A DNA stretch of 64,000 bases from JBFGFX01 sp965232455 (lineage in GTDB: Bacteria > Pseudomonadota > Gammaproteobacteria > Steroidobacterales > Woeseiaceae). The translations under genes and the position numbers were made by a program. The stretch spans positions 5,518,001 through 5,582,000 of the forward strand of contig OZ246981.1 in NCBI GenBank assembly GCA_965232455.1. Reading direction: 5' to 3'. Positions 1 to 10,000 of the stretch are shown here, piece after piece (within the stretch, counting starts at the first letter, position 1; each line of letters begins with the position of its first letter). The notes under the pieces were generated by a model, which did not search any database, was not told the origin of the DNA, and was given only the letters and a program-made list of their open reading frames with translations.

Positions 1-677
1 TTGTCGTTGACGTACTCCAGCGTGAAAGACTCGTTGTCGGGCAGGTCGATGTGTTCGAGCGTGCGCCGGCGGCATTCGGCGATGGCGGCGTCAAACACGG
101 CGGACAGCCGTTCCGCCGGGATAACGAACCGACTACGGAACGCCTCGACCCGCTGCGACAGAGGACCGTCACCGGGAATGAGCGCCTCGATCTTCGCCAG
201 GATTGCCTCGAAATGCGCGGCGTCGTAGTCCGGAGCACGGGTGCCGAACAGCTGCTGCGATTCCTCGTCAAACGGGAGCAGCTGCCCCTGGTTGAGTCTT
301 ATGCGCGTCTTCATCGCCTTGACGCGGGCCAGCAACCCTTTCAAGCGCGCGAGCTGCATCGTATCCAGGGGTGTCGCGCCGTGATCCCGCAGTCTGGTTT
401 TCAGGACCGACGCGCGCTCGGCAATCTCCGTGAGCGGCAAGGCGGCTTCGCTCGCGGCGGAGGCTATGTCTTCCGGGCCGAAATAGGCGTCGACATGTCC
501 GCTGTCGTGCTCGCCCAGGCTCAGCTCCAGGAAAAGGTATTCGCGCGCCAGCTCGTCGATGCTCCCGACGAAGTTGGATTCCGGTTCCGTGACGGGTCCG
601 GCGACGGGATCCGGCGCGGGTGTGCAGGCTACGACGAACAACGCCGCCATCAGTGCCAAAGTCGGTCGATTAGTCAT
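1..677 (-). CDS. Lipoprotein of unknown function (partial, C-terminus beyond left edge)
   Basis: The visible 225 residues start at ATG 677 with a short signal ending in a lipobox-like VVAC (Cys 18), followed by a Pro-rich linker, so a lipid-anchored exported protein is predicted. The mature part is mostly helical and opens with a segment resembling YLFLELSLGEHDSGHVDAYF. I associate that pattern only with uncharacterised proteobacterial proteins. The reading frame is open to position 1, so the end lies outside the window. No catalytic motif can be seen in the available part. It is divergent from the DUF3014 gene. The lipoprotein call is firm and the function is unknown. Confidence 0.7.
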   Translation of the reverse strand, partial: MTNRPTLALMAALFVVACTPAPDPVAGPVTEPESNFVGSIDELAREYLFLELSLGEHDSGHVDAYFGPEDIASAASEAALPLTEIAERASVLKTRLRDHGATPLDTMQLARLKGLLARVKAMKTRIRLNQGQLLPFDEESQQLFGTRAPDYDAAHFEAILAKIEALIPGDGPLSQRVEAFRSRFVIPAERLSAVFDAAIAECRRRTLEHIDLPDNESFTLEYVND

Positions 678-922
678 TAGGGCTGTTATCACTCAATGAG
701 TCATCGCTGCTCGAGTTCCGTGTCCGTCCAGCAAGACGGAAGAAGCGATGTGTCGCTATTTTACGAATAGTAGATTCATAATTTACCCGGATCCTCGAAG
801 ATACACCCTGCGGATGCGTTTGTGGAACAGGTCTGCGCGCTGTGCGCGACTACCGTACCACCCAGTAAGACGAGCATTGCAACCGCAGCGCCGAATTCGG
901 GTCAAACTCCATTACTTGGACC

Positions 923-928
923 TATAAT
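923..928 (+). promoter_or_regulatory. Candidate -10 box for the DUF3014 gene
   Basis: A perfect TATAAT lies 27 nt before the ATG at 956. No convincing -35 box is placed 16-18 nt upstream, so this is only a candidate. Confidence 0.3.
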
Positions 929-955
929 AATCGGCCTTCGGTCGGGTGATTCGAT

Positions 956-1777
956 ATGGAAAGACAGTCCTCACTGTGGATGATTCCAGCGCTTCTCGCA
1001 CTGGGAGCGGGTGTTGCGCTGTGGTACTACTGGGAGCAGGTCAGACAACCGCTGCCCGAATCGATCCCGGCTCCGCCTGAACCCGCAGCCACGGTCGAGG
1101 AGTCGAGTACGCCGCGTTATCCCATCGTACCGACAATGCCCGAGCGCGGTGACACCGTAAATCTGATGCCGCTCCCGCAGCTGGATGAAAGCGATCGTTA
1201 CTTCGAGTTGGCGATGATGGACGTTTTCGGCAGCGGCATCGACGACCTGCTGGTCGATTCGGCATTGATCGCAAAAATCGTGGCCACGGTCGACAACCTG
1301 CCGCGGAGTCAGGTTGCCGAGCGAATCCGGCCGATAAGCGGCGTTCAGGGCCCGTTTTCGGCGGACGGTCAGGACGGCAGCGGGCAGTACACGGTGAATC
1401 CCGCGAACTACCGGCGTTACGATTTCCTGGTCAATCTGCTTGCGACCGCGGATCTGGAGGCGCTCGTGGAGACGTACCGGCGTTTCTACCCGCTTTTTCA
1501 GGAGGCCTATGTGAACCTCGGCTATCCGCAAGGCTACTTCAACGACCGTGTCGTTGAGGTCATCGATCATCTGCTGGAAACACCGGAGATCCACGAGCCC
1601 ATCGAGTTGCTGCGGCCGCACGTGCTGTACGAGTATGCAGACCCGGAACTGCAGGCGCTGTCGAGCGGGCAGAAGCTGATCCTGCGAACGGGCGCTGAAC
1701 ACGCTGTGCGAATCAAACAGTTTCTCGAAGAGCTGCGTGAGCTGGTTGGAGCCGAGGATCCTTCCTCACCCCGATAG
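956..1777 (+). CDS. DUF3014 domain membrane-anchored protein
   Basis: The 273-residue protein has one N-terminal membrane segment (about residues 8-24), a Pro/Glu-rich periplasmic linker (30-70), and then a helical domain to the end. The C-terminal domain has the conserved pattern of DUF3014: an LPxLDESD opening, RRYDFL near 150, a YxxFYPLFQEAYxxLGYP stretch near 180-195, and a terminal YEYADPELQALSSGQKLILR segment. No enzymatic motif is visible and the molecular role of the family is not known. The next gene starts 84 nt downstream on the same strand. Family membership is a confident call from pattern recognition. Confidence 0.85.
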   Translation: MERQSSLWMIPALLALGAGVALWYYWEQVRQPLPESIPAPPEPAATVEESSTPRYPIVPTMPERGDTVNLMPLPQLDESDRYFELAMMDVFGSGIDDLLVDSALIAKIVATVDNLPRSQVAERIRPISGVQGPFSADGQDGSGQYTVNPANYRRYDFLVNLLATADLEALVETYRRFYPLFQEAYVNLGYPQGYFNDRVVEVIDHLLETPEIHEPIELLRPHVLYEYADPELQALSSGQKLILRTGAEHAVRIKQFLEELRELVGAEDPSSPR

Positions 1778-1861
1778 CGATTGCGCTATAGTGGGCGGGC
1801 CTGTCGTACCCGGCGGCGAAGACCGGGTGAGCCTTTGAAAAAACAACGCGGGGGAAATGAA

Positions 1862-4090
1862 ATGCAACGTTTGTTGAGTGCGGCGCTGCTGGTAATTGTT
1901 GCGTCGACGGCCGGTGAGGTATGCGCGGACGATCTGCTCGGGTTCGATGCGGCGACCTCGGAGGTGCAACGAACCCTCGAAGCGGGATTCGACGCCAATC
2001 TGAGCGCGGAGGAAATGGACGGCTGGCTCAGGCACATGTCCGCAAAGCCGCACCACGTCGGCTCGGCGGCCGGAAAAGACCTGGTCGAGTATGTGGCCGG
2101 CCTGTTCGAGTCCTGGGGCTACGACGTCGAGATTGCGGAGTATGAGATCCTGCTGCCGACACCGGTCACTCGCGAGCTGGAACTCGTTGCGCCGGTGAGG
2201 TTCACGGCGACACTCGAAGAGGATTCGCTGGCCGAGGACCCCAGCACCTCGGTGCGTGACGGACTGTTGCCGCCCTACAACGCGTTTTCCATTGACGGCG
2301 ATGTCGAGGGCGAGCTGGTTTTCGTGAACTACGGCATCCCGGAAGACTACGAGATTCTGGAGCGTCACGGCATCGACGTGACGGGAAAAATCGCCATTGC
2401 GAAATACGGGCGGTCCTGGCGCGGTATCAAGCCGAAGCTGGCCGGTGAAAAGGGCGCGATAGCAACCATTATCTACTCCGATCCCGCCGACGACGGTTAC
2501 GGTGTCGGCGCTGCGTACCCGAAAGGGCCATTCAAGCACGAGAGCGGCGTGCAGCGCGGTTCGGTCATGGACATGCCGACGTATCCCGGCGACGTGTTGA
2601 CGCCCGGAACCGGCGCGACAAAACGCGCGCGGCGGCTGGATATCGACGACGCTCCCACCCTGACGAAAATCCCCGTACTGCCCATATCGCAGCGCGATGC
2701 GCTGCCGCTGCTGGCGGCGATGGACGGTGCGGTGGCGCCGCCCGAATGGCGAGGCGACCTGCCGATTACCTACCACCTGGGCCCGGGTCCGGCGCGCGTT
2801 CGCATGAAACTTGCGTTCAGCTGGGACCGGGTGCCCGCGTACAACGTCATCGCACGCTGGGAAGGCAGCGAATTCCCCGACGAATGGGTTATCAGGGGCA
2901 ATCATCACGATGGTTGGAATCACGGCGCCGCGGACCCCCTGTCCGGTTTGGTGGCGCTGATGGCGGAGGCTAAATCCGTCGCCGCGTTGGCCAAAGCCGG
3001 AAATCCGCCGAAGCGGACAATCGTTTACGCGGCATGGGACGCCGAGGAGCCCGGCCTCATCGGATCCACCGAGTGGGCGGAGCACCACTCCCGCGACCTC
3101 AAAGAGCACGCCGTGGCGTACCTGAATACCGACGGCAACAGTCGCGGATTCATAAACGTCGGCGGTAGCCACGTGCTGGAGCGCTTTTTCAATCAAATCA
3201 TCGAAGACGTTGACGATCCACGATCGGATATCAGCCTCAAGGATCGGCGTCGCGCGTATCTCAAGGTCAACGCCGGCGACGAGCGCCAAAAACGGGAAGC
3301 GGAAAGCCGGGACGATCTGCGCATCTATCCATTGGGATCCGGTTCGGACTACACGCCGTTTTTGCAGCACCTCGGTATTGCGTCCGCAAACTTGAGTTTC
3401 GGAGGCGAGGGGCAAGGCGGCAGTTATCACACGCTTTACGACACGTACGAGCACTTCAGCAAGTGGCGGGATCCGGGTTTGACCTACGGCGTTAAACTGG
3501 CCGAGGTCGCCGGGCGCGCGACCCTGCGGCTCGCCAATGCGGGCCGCTTGCCGTTCGAGTTCTCCGGGTTCGCCGACAACGTCGCCTTGTATTTGACCGA
3601 GCTCGAAGAGCTGGCCGAAAAGATGCGCAGTGACACCGAGCGCAACAACCGCCTGATTGACGACGGCACCTATGCCGCGGCACTCGATCCGAACAAGACG
3701 CTCGGACCGCCGAAACGCGAAGAGCCTGTGCCCCATTTCAATTTTGCACCGTTACGCAACTCACTCGACCGCCTGCAAAAGGCTGCCGACAGCTACGCCG
3801 AAATCGCGGCGAGCGGGGCCGGTGCGTCCGCGTCGGTCAACGAGTTGCTGTACACCAGCGAAAGACTGTTGACGCGTGAAGCGGGACTTCCCGGCCGGAG
3901 CTGGTACAAGCACCATATCTACGCACCCGGGTTTTACACCGGTTACGGCGTCAAAACGCTGCCGGGTGTCCGCGAAGCCATCGAACAACGGGAATACGGG
4001 ATGGTTGAAGAACAAGTCCACCTGGTCGCCGAAGTCATCGACGGTCTGTCCGAGCGGATCGAGACCATCGTCGGGAGGGAAGGGCAATGA
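1862..4090 (+). CDS. Secreted M28 family metallopeptidase (glutamate carboxypeptidase II / transferrin-receptor-like)
   Basis: This is a predicted periplasmic di-zinc exopeptidase of 742 residues. The start at 1862 is preferred over an in-frame ATG at 1781 because it follows a GGGGGA ribosome site and begins directly with a signal peptide ending near ADD. A PA-type insert occupies roughly residues 120-290. The zinc site is readable: His348 (NHHDGW), Asp358 (ADPLSG), Glu395-Glu396 (WDAEEPG), Asp424 (LNTDGN) and His523 (SYHTLYDTYE), matching the GCPII ligand set and its catalytic Glu. The last 150 residues resemble the TfR dimerisation domain (IYAPGF...PGVREAI). The stop overlaps the following TPR gene by 4 nt, so the two are co-transcribed. 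Confidence 0.93.
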   Translation: MQRLLSAALLVIVASTAGEVCADDLLGFDAATSEVQRTLEAGFDANLSAEEMDGWLRHMSAKPHHVGSAAGKDLVEYVAGLFESWGYDVEIAEYEILLPTPVTRELELVAPVRFTATLEEDSLAEDPSTSVRDGLLPPYNAFSIDGDVEGELVFVNYGIPEDYEILERHGIDVTGKIAIAKYGRSWRGIKPKLAGEKGAIATIIYSDPADDGYGVGAAYPKGPFKHESGVQRGSVMDMPTYPGDVLTPGTGATKRARRLDIDDAPTLTKIPVLPISQRDALPLLAAMDGAVAPPEWRGDLPITYHLGPGPARVRMKLAFSWDRVPAYNVIARWEGSEFPDEWVIRGNHHDGWNHGAADPLSGLVALMAEAKSVAALAKAGNPPKRTIVYAAWDAEEPGLIGSTEWAEHHSRDLKEHAVAYLNTDGNSRGFINVGGSHVLERFFNQIIEDVDDPRSDISLKDRRRAYLKVNAGDERQKREAESRDDLRIYPLGSGSDYTPFLQHLGIASANLSFGGEGQGGSYHTLYDTYEHFSKWRDPGLTYGVKLAEVAGRATLRLANAGRLPFEFSGFADNVALYLTELEELAEKMRSDTERNNRLIDDGTYAAALDPNKTLGPPKREEPVPHFNFAPLRNSLDRLQKAADSYAEIAASGAGASASVNELLYTSERLLTREAGLPGRSWYKHHIYAPGFYTGYGVKTLPGVREAIEQREYGMVEEQVHLVAEVIDGLSERIETIVGREGQ

Positions 4091-5034
4091 CGTATCCGGC
4101 TGCACTACATCGTTCACTGGGGGCGGCTTCGCTCCTCTTTTTCATAACGGCGGCCGCGGTCGCCCGGGCCGACGTTCTTCCGGAGGTGCCCGAGGGCGCG
4201 CAGGCGGTGTCACTAGGCGGGCAGGCACTTTTTCCGGGAGAACCGGGCGGGGCAGTGGTCGACAATCTCGCAAAAGCGCTCGCCGTTTACGAGAAAGATA
4301 GCAACTCCGCGGACAACATCATCTGGTACGGGCGACGACTGGCCTACACGGGCGACTATCGCGGCGCCGTCGAAGCCTTCAGCGAAGGTATCGCCAAATT
4401 TCCGGACGATGCGCGCTTTTACCGGCATCGCGGTCACCGCTATATCTCCATTCGCGAGTTCGACCGGGCGATAGCCGACCTGGAGCGAGCCGTCGAGCTC
4501 ATCGAAGGAACGGAGAACGAGACGGAACCGGACGGTGCGCCGAACGCATTGGGCATACCGGTCAGCAGCCTGCACGGCAACATCTGGTATCACCTGGGGT
4601 TGGCGTATTATCTCAAACACGACTGGCCGAATGCGTTACGCGCCTATGGCAACGGATTTAACGCCGCGAGAAACGACGACAACCGGGTGTCGACGACCCA
4701 CTGGCGCTACATGATTCTGCGGCGCATGGGTCGCGAAGACGAAGCAAAAAGGGTTCTGGACGCCATCAGCACGGAGATGAACGTCATCGAGAACATGAGC
4801 TATCACTCGCTGTGCCTTTTCTACAAGGGTGAAATTTCCCTGCAGGAGCTCATTGGCGACAGTGACGACAATCCGGCCGGTGCGGCGGTTATGTACGGCG
4901 CTGCGAACTGGCATTTTTACAACGGCCAGGAAGGGAAGGCGCGCGAGATGCTCGAAGCGCTGACGGCAACGAACAGCTGGGCCGGTTTCGGATTCATCGC
5001 CGCGGAGGCGGATCTCGCGGCGCTCGAGCGCTAA
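4087..5034 (+). CDS. Exported tetratricopeptide repeat protein
   Basis: The 315-residue protein has a signal peptide (about residues 1-28, ending ARAD) and is therefore predicted periplasmic. TPR-like helices run from about residue 60: IIWYGRRLAYTGDYRGAVEAF, then FYRHRGHRYISIREFDRAI, and IWYHLGLAYYLKHDWPNALRAY. The ATG overlaps the stop of the M28 peptidase gene (ATGA), so translation is probably coupled. A partner or scaffolding role for the peptidase is inference from this coupling. No catalytic motif is seen. The gene ends 55 nt before the convergent EamA gene. Confidence 0.85.
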   Translation: MTYPAALHRSLGAASLLFFITAAAVARADVLPEVPEGAQAVSLGGQALFPGEPGGAVVDNLAKALAVYEKDSNSADNIIWYGRRLAYTGDYRGAVEAFSEGIAKFPDDARFYRHRGHRYISIREFDRAIADLERAVELIEGTENETEPDGAPNALGIPVSSLHGNIWYHLGLAYYLKHDWPNALRAYGNGFNAARNDDNRVSTTHWRYMILRRMGREDEAKRVLDAISTEMNVIENMSYHSLCLFYKGEISLQELIGDSDDNPAGAAVMYGAANWHFYNGQEGKAREMLEALTATNSWAGFGFIAAEADLAALER

Positions 5035-5089
5035 GGCAAACGACGAGCGACCTCTTGACGGCCATGAGAATATCCACAGCGGATTGCGG

Positions 5090-6040
5090 CTATTCCCGGG
5101 TACGCGCGAAACGGCGTGCGATCGCGGCGGTTGCGCCGGCCGTGAACGCACGCAGGTAACGCGTCGATACGACGCCGCCGCCGACTTCGCGATAGACGAC
5201 GTAGAGTCCGCTGCCGATGATAATGGCGCCGCCGAGAACGACGAAACGGTCCGGTACCTCGTCCCAGATCCAGTAGCCGGCAATGGCGGCGCCGATCAGC
5301 GCCGTGTACTCGAACGGCGCGAGGACGGCGGGAGACGCCCGTCGATATCCGCCGACAATACCGACCCACGCGCCGGCCGAGCAGATACCCGCTAGAACGA
5401 AAAAGAACCAGGCGGACGGTGTGGGCGCCACGAAGCTCTCCGGCAACGCGAACCCGGACACGAGCAGCGGTCCGCCCATGACGTAAACCGACATGGCAAA
5501 CGTCGTTTCTGTCGCAGCGAGTTTGCGCGCCGTGATCGCAAGCCCGGCGTAACCCGCCGCGGCGACCAGCACCGCTATTGACGCGGGCGTCATAAGACCC
5601 GAGCCGGGTCGAAGCACGACCAGAACGCCGGCGAAGCCGGTCACGACGGCGGCCCAACGACGCCAGCCCACCTGTTCACCGAGAACCGGGACGGACAATG
5701 CCGTGACGATCAACGGCGCCGTGAATGCAAGCGTCAAGGCATTTACCAGGGGCATTTTGCTCAGGCCGTAAAAGAACCCGAACATCGTGGTGCAAGCCAA
5801 CACCGTGCGCAGAAGATGCCAGCCCCACCGGCTGGTCTTCAGGCTGCTGAGACCGCCGTACCAGCGCGATATCGCGATGAACGTAATCAGTCCGAGCAGG
5901 CTGCGCAAAAACACGAACTGTTCGAGCGAGTAGCTGGCGAGGAGCCATTTTGCACACAGGTCGAGTCCGAGCCCGCAGGAGACGCCGAACATCAGATAGA
6001 GCACGGCTTTGCCGAACGAATCTTTGGGTTGCGTGGTCAT
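5090..6040 (-). CDS. EamA (DMT superfamily) membrane exporter
   Basis: The 316-residue protein has ten hydrophobic segments arranged as two EamA repeats. The first repeat covers roughly residues 10-140, with FLRSLLGLITFIAI and FGFFYGLSKMPLVNALTL. The second covers 150-295, with APFEYTALIGAAIAGYWIWDEVPDRFVVLGGAIIIG split across its last helices. Family members export amino acids, metabolites or drugs, and the substrate cannot be told here. The ATG at 6040 follows a purine-rich GAGAAAAG. A TTG at 6070 would start inside the leader hairpin and is unlikely. It is transcribed alone and converges on the TPR gene. Confidence 0.88.
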   Translation of the reverse strand: MTTQPKDSFGKAVLYLMFGVSCGLGLDLCAKWLLASYSLEQFVFLRSLLGLITFIAISRWYGGLSSLKTSRWGWHLLRTVLACTTMFGFFYGLSKMPLVNALTLAFTAPLIVTALSVPVLGEQVGWRRWAAVVTGFAGVLVVLRPGSGLMTPASIAVLVAAAGYAGLAITARKLAATETTFAMSVYVMGGPLLVSGFALPESFVAPTPSAWFFFVLAGICSAGAWVGIVGGYRRASPAVLAPFEYTALIGAAIAGYWIWDEVPDRFVVLGGAIIIGSGLYVVYREVGGGVVSTRYLRAFTAGATAAIARRFARTRE

Positions 6041-6060
6041 CTTTTCTCGATCCCCGGATG

Positions 6061-6092
6061 AAAAACGCAACCTGAGTGGTTCAGGTTGCGTT
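6061..6092 (-). terminator. Intrinsic-terminator-like hairpin in the leader of the EamA gene
   Basis: Perfect 12-bp arms (6064-6075 and 6081-6092, AACGCAACCTGA and its complement) flank a 5-nt loop. On the minus strand the stem is followed by five T. It lies 24 nt upstream of the EamA start codon. It could attenuate that gene or stop antisense read-through from the efflux operon at 6965. Confidence 0.75.
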
Positions 6093-6121
6093 CACAAAAC
6101 TCTCGCGGAGATTCAGCTTCG

Positions 6122-6138
6122 ATTCATCGGCGATGAAT
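6122..6138. promoter_or_regulatory. 17-bp palindrome in divergent intergenic region
   Basis: ATTCATCG-G-CGATGAAT is a perfect inverted repeat with 8-bp arms. It lies between the divergent EamA and GlyGly-CTERM genes and ends just before a TGTAAT -10-like hexamer (6139-6144). It looks like a regulator-binding site, but the regulator is unknown. Confidence 0.4.
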
Positions 6139-6183
6139 TGTAATGGCAATCAGCTTAATCATTGTGCGTGAGAGGTTTGCGTC

Positions 6184-7023
6184 ATGTCCAGAAGAACGAG
6201 TCGAAACGAATACCGCAACTCGCAGTGGCTGATAGCCGCTGTTTACCTGCTCCTGATCGGCGTCCTGGCCGCGGCGACCGCGAAAGCGGATACGGCGGAT
6301 TCGGTGGACAGGTCTTCGGTGTCCCAGCAGTACTCGAGCGGTGGTCGCGCAAAGTCCGAGGATCCTATCGAGACGCGCGACCGGTATGCCCCGCTCGTGA
6401 CGCAGGGGCCGCGCAAGTCCTCGCGCGAGGCCGGTACCGGCAGCGGCCAGATCAACAAGCTGGGTGAGTCGCCCGTGACGGCCAGCGCGGTGGCAGGCGA
6501 TTTCTGGATTTACGAGGCCGACGTTGTTCTGTTCGGCGATGACGACGACGACGGATTCTTCTACGGAATAGACCTGCTGTTCGATGCCGACACGATTTAT
6601 TCGTCGGCGGCCGTTTACGCGGTTCTGTATCTGAGTCTCGACGGCGGACCCTGGAACGAGTACGCGATAACCGACGACTTCCGGATCGACGGTGCGAGAG
6701 CGGACGACGAATACGTCATCGTCACCGAGCTCGAATCCGGTTACCCGACCGGCGACTATGATCTGCTGATCGAACTGTTTTCGGCGAACAGCGGCGAATT
6801 CCTTGCGGATTTCGGTCCGGAGGCCAGCTCCGCGCTGAGCTTCCTGCCCCTCGAAGACTTCAACCGGGATGCGCCGGCCTTCGACACGCCCGTGACAGTC
6901 AGCCGGGGCAGCGGCGGCGGGGCGATGGGGTTCTGGACCTTGTTGGTGTTTGCGGCGGTCGGGCTCAGCCGGATTGCTGGGCGGCGGCGGGTGTCTGCCC
7001 GCCGCGGCGGGCCGTGCGCATGA
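6184..7023 (+). CDS. Choice-of-anchor H-type exported protein with GlyGly-CTERM tail
   Basis: The 279-residue protein has a signal anchor (about residues 16-35). Residues near 100-225 have the acidic, aromatic pattern of 'choice-of-anchor H' proteins: DFWIYEADVVLFGDDDDDGF, AVYAVLYLSLDGGPWNEYAI, YPTGDYDLLIELFS. The C-terminus is a sorting tail with a Gly-rich GSGGG, a hydrophobic helix (WTLLVFAAVGL) and an Arg-rich end, as in GlyGly-CTERM substrates of rhombosortase. The rhombosortase gene itself is not in the window. Start 6184 follows GAGAGG. The final 59 nt overlap the 3' end of the convergent RND gene, so the sorting tail and the pump C-terminus share DNA. Confidence 0.8.
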   Translation: MSRRTSRNEYRNSQWLIAAVYLLLIGVLAAATAKADTADSVDRSSVSQQYSSGGRAKSEDPIETRDRYAPLVTQGPRKSSREAGTGSGQINKLGESPVTASAVAGDFWIYEADVVLFGDDDDDGFFYGIDLLFDADTIYSSAAVYAVLYLSLDGGPWNEYAITDDFRIDGARADDEYVIVTELESGYPTGDYDLLIELFSANSGEFLADFGPEASSALSFLPLEDFNRDAPAFDTPVTVSRGSGGGAMGFWTLLVFAAVGLSRIAGRRRVSARRGGPCA

Positions 7024-10000
7024 CTGTGCGGCCCCAGGCAGCGAGCGTGTCGAAGTACGCGTACAGGGCCGGTACCAGCAGCAGGGACACCACGGTCGAA
7101 AATGCGAGGCCGCCGATGATGGCGCGCGCCATCGGGAAGTAAGGCGGTCCGTCGCCGCCGATCTGCGTCGTGCCGACCGCCAGCGGCGTCAACCCCAGAA
7201 TCGTGGTGGCTACCGTCATCAGGATCGGCCGCAGTCGATCGCGTCCGCCCTCGATTATCGCTTTATTGCGCGCCATTCCCTGGCCGCGCAGGTTGTTGAT
7301 GTGATCGACCAGGACGATGCCGTTGTTCACGACGACGCCAATCAGGATCATGATGCCGATGGAGGCCATGAACGAGAACGTCGTCCCGGTAGCGGCGAAA
7401 AACAGGAACACACCAAACACGGAAAACAGAATCGAACCGAGAATGATCGCAAACGGAAACAAGAGGGACTCGAACAGCGCGGCCATGACCAGAAAAATAC
7501 AGGCGATGCCGAGCATGATGTTGATAAACATCGTTTTCTGAGTTTCGTCCTGCCGCTCGAAGCCGCGACCGAATTTCCAGCTGTAACCCGGCGGCAGCTC
7601 CATCTCTCCCATGATCTCCTCGACCGCGGGTTTGACCGAATCGAGATTCGTGCCGTCCTCGAGGTTTGCAGAGATGATTACCGCGGTCTGGCGATCCGTG
7701 CGCTGGATCGTTTCCGGTGAGTGGCCGATACGCAGGTCCGCTACGGAGGCCAGGCTTATGCGTCGGCCGTCGCTGGTATAGAGAGGCAGTTCACTCAGCT
7801 GCTCGACCGTCTGTTTGTCGCTGTCGCGAAAAGCGACGCGAACCTCGATCTCGCCGGATTCGCCGCGGAACTCACGCAGATTTCTGCCGCGCATTGCGAT
7901 GCCGATTGCCTCGGCAATTTCACCCGAGGACAGGCCGACTGCCGCGGCCCGGATCCGGTCGACGACGACCTGCACTTCGCGTTCGCCCGATTTGCCGTCG
8001 GAGCGTACGTCCTCCAAGCCATCGACGCTGGACAGGACCCGGACGATGTCGACGCCGATGTCGTTGAGCTGGGTCGTCGAATCTCCCGACACCTGCAGGC
8101 TGAACCCGTCGCCACCGCCTTGTTGATCGAACTCGAAACTCGGCTTGCCGATCGCAATCACGGGCAGGGTTTCCTTGATTCGCTCCAGTATGTCCTTGGT
8201 TGCCACCTTCGCGTCGTCTTCGTCGGTGAGCAGGATGACGGTGGCCGCTTCGCCCTTTTCGTAATAGCTGTAGACGGAACGGATGTCGAATTCTTCCTTG
8301 TTCTCGAACAGGTAGTCTTCAATCGTATCGACGGCCGCCTCGACGCGTTCGAGCGGGTGCTGGCCCTCGATGTGATACGGGAGATAGAGGCGTCGGCCCG
8401 AATCCTGGGGAAACGGGTCGAACTTCACCAGCTCGAGTACAAGCGGGCTGACGCCGATAAGGCAGGTAAGGATGATGAGACCAAAGGTTTTCCAGGGTCG
8501 AACGAGAATCCACTCCAGCAAATTCGTGTAACGCGTCGTCAGGCCCGCCATGATCTTGCCGTTTCCACTGCCCGTCGCGGGCGTCGGTAAGCGGGCCGCG
8601 AGCATCGGCACCAGGGTCTGCGCGATCAGCAGGGAGGCGATCAGGGCGACGATAATGGTGATTGCGACGTGCGTCAGGAACACCGTGATGTCCGACTGTT
8701 CGCCGAACATGATGGGCAGGAACACGATGATGGTCGTTGCAGTCCCTGCGATCACCGCAATGCCGACCTCCTTGACGCCCTTGTAGGTAGCCTCAAAGGG
8801 GTGGTCCGGATCGATGGCTCTTTGCCGGAATACGCTCTCGACCACGACCACGGCGTTGTCGACCAACATGCCGACCGCAAGCATCAGGCCCATCATGGTC
8901 AGAATGTTGAGGCTCAGGTCCGCGAAATAGAGCGCGCCGAGGGTAATCATCAGGGAAAAGGGCACGGACGCGGTCACGATCAGTGTCGTCGAGACCTGCC
9001 GTAGGAACATATACAGGACGACGATGGCCAGCAGAGCGCCGACCAGCCCGGCGTTGAGCAGATCGGAAAGCGACTCCTTGACGGAGTCGCCTTGGTTGTC
9101 CATGTCGAAAATCTTGATGCCGTGCATTTGCGGCAGCTCGCCGATTTCCTCGACTTCCTGCATGACGCGATCGGCGACTTCGACCAGATTGGCGCCGGTC
9201 GATTTACTAATCGCTACGCCGATGGCGTAGTTCCGATCGAGGTGGCGGCCGTACTCGCGCTCCGGGCTGCGCAGCTCGATGCTTGCTACGTCGCGCAGGC
9301 GGATGTTGCCGTCTTTGATGATCAGGTTTTCGATCTGTTCAATCGACGTGAACTCGCCTTTCGGGCGGATGCTGAATCGCTGGCCGCTATCGGTGATGCG
9401 CCCCGCGCTGACGGCAAAATTCGTTCCTTCGAGCATCGTCAGGTCATTGATGTCGACGCCGTGGGCGGACATCCGGTCGGCGTCCAGCAGAATCCGGATT
9501 TCGCGTGGATCGACGCCGTGCAGTTCGACCCGGGAGACGCCCTCGATGCGTTCGATCCGGCGTTTCAGCAGCCGCTCGAGCATCTCGTAGCTGTCCGAAA
9601 GGTCGCGGTCGCTGGAGATTCTGAGCTGTAACACCGGCTCGTCGGCCAGCGATCCGGTAAATATCAACACCCGGCGGACGTCGTCCGGAAGCTCATGGCG
9701 AATCCCGTCGACTTTTGCTCGCGCCTCGATGCCCTTGGTCCCCATGCTTTCGTCCCAACCGAACTGCAGAAATATCTGCGACATGTTGTCGGTTGACGTT
9801 GATCGCATCCTTTCGACGCCGCTGAGCGTCGCGAGCGCTTCCTCGACCGGACGCGTAATCAGCCGCTCCACCTCCTCCGGTGTGGAGCCGTCGTACGGGA
9901 TCTGGATGAAAATGCCGGGGAACTCGATGTCCGGAAACTTCTCGAGCGGCAGCAACCGTGAGGCGATCAGCCCGACGAGCGCAAGCGCCACAAACACGAC

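Noticed and set aside
1766..3736. Very long open frame on the minus strand opposite the M28 peptidase
   Set aside because: It is the GC-rich antisense shadow of a gene with complete zinc motifs; its own translation shows no family pattern or start signal.
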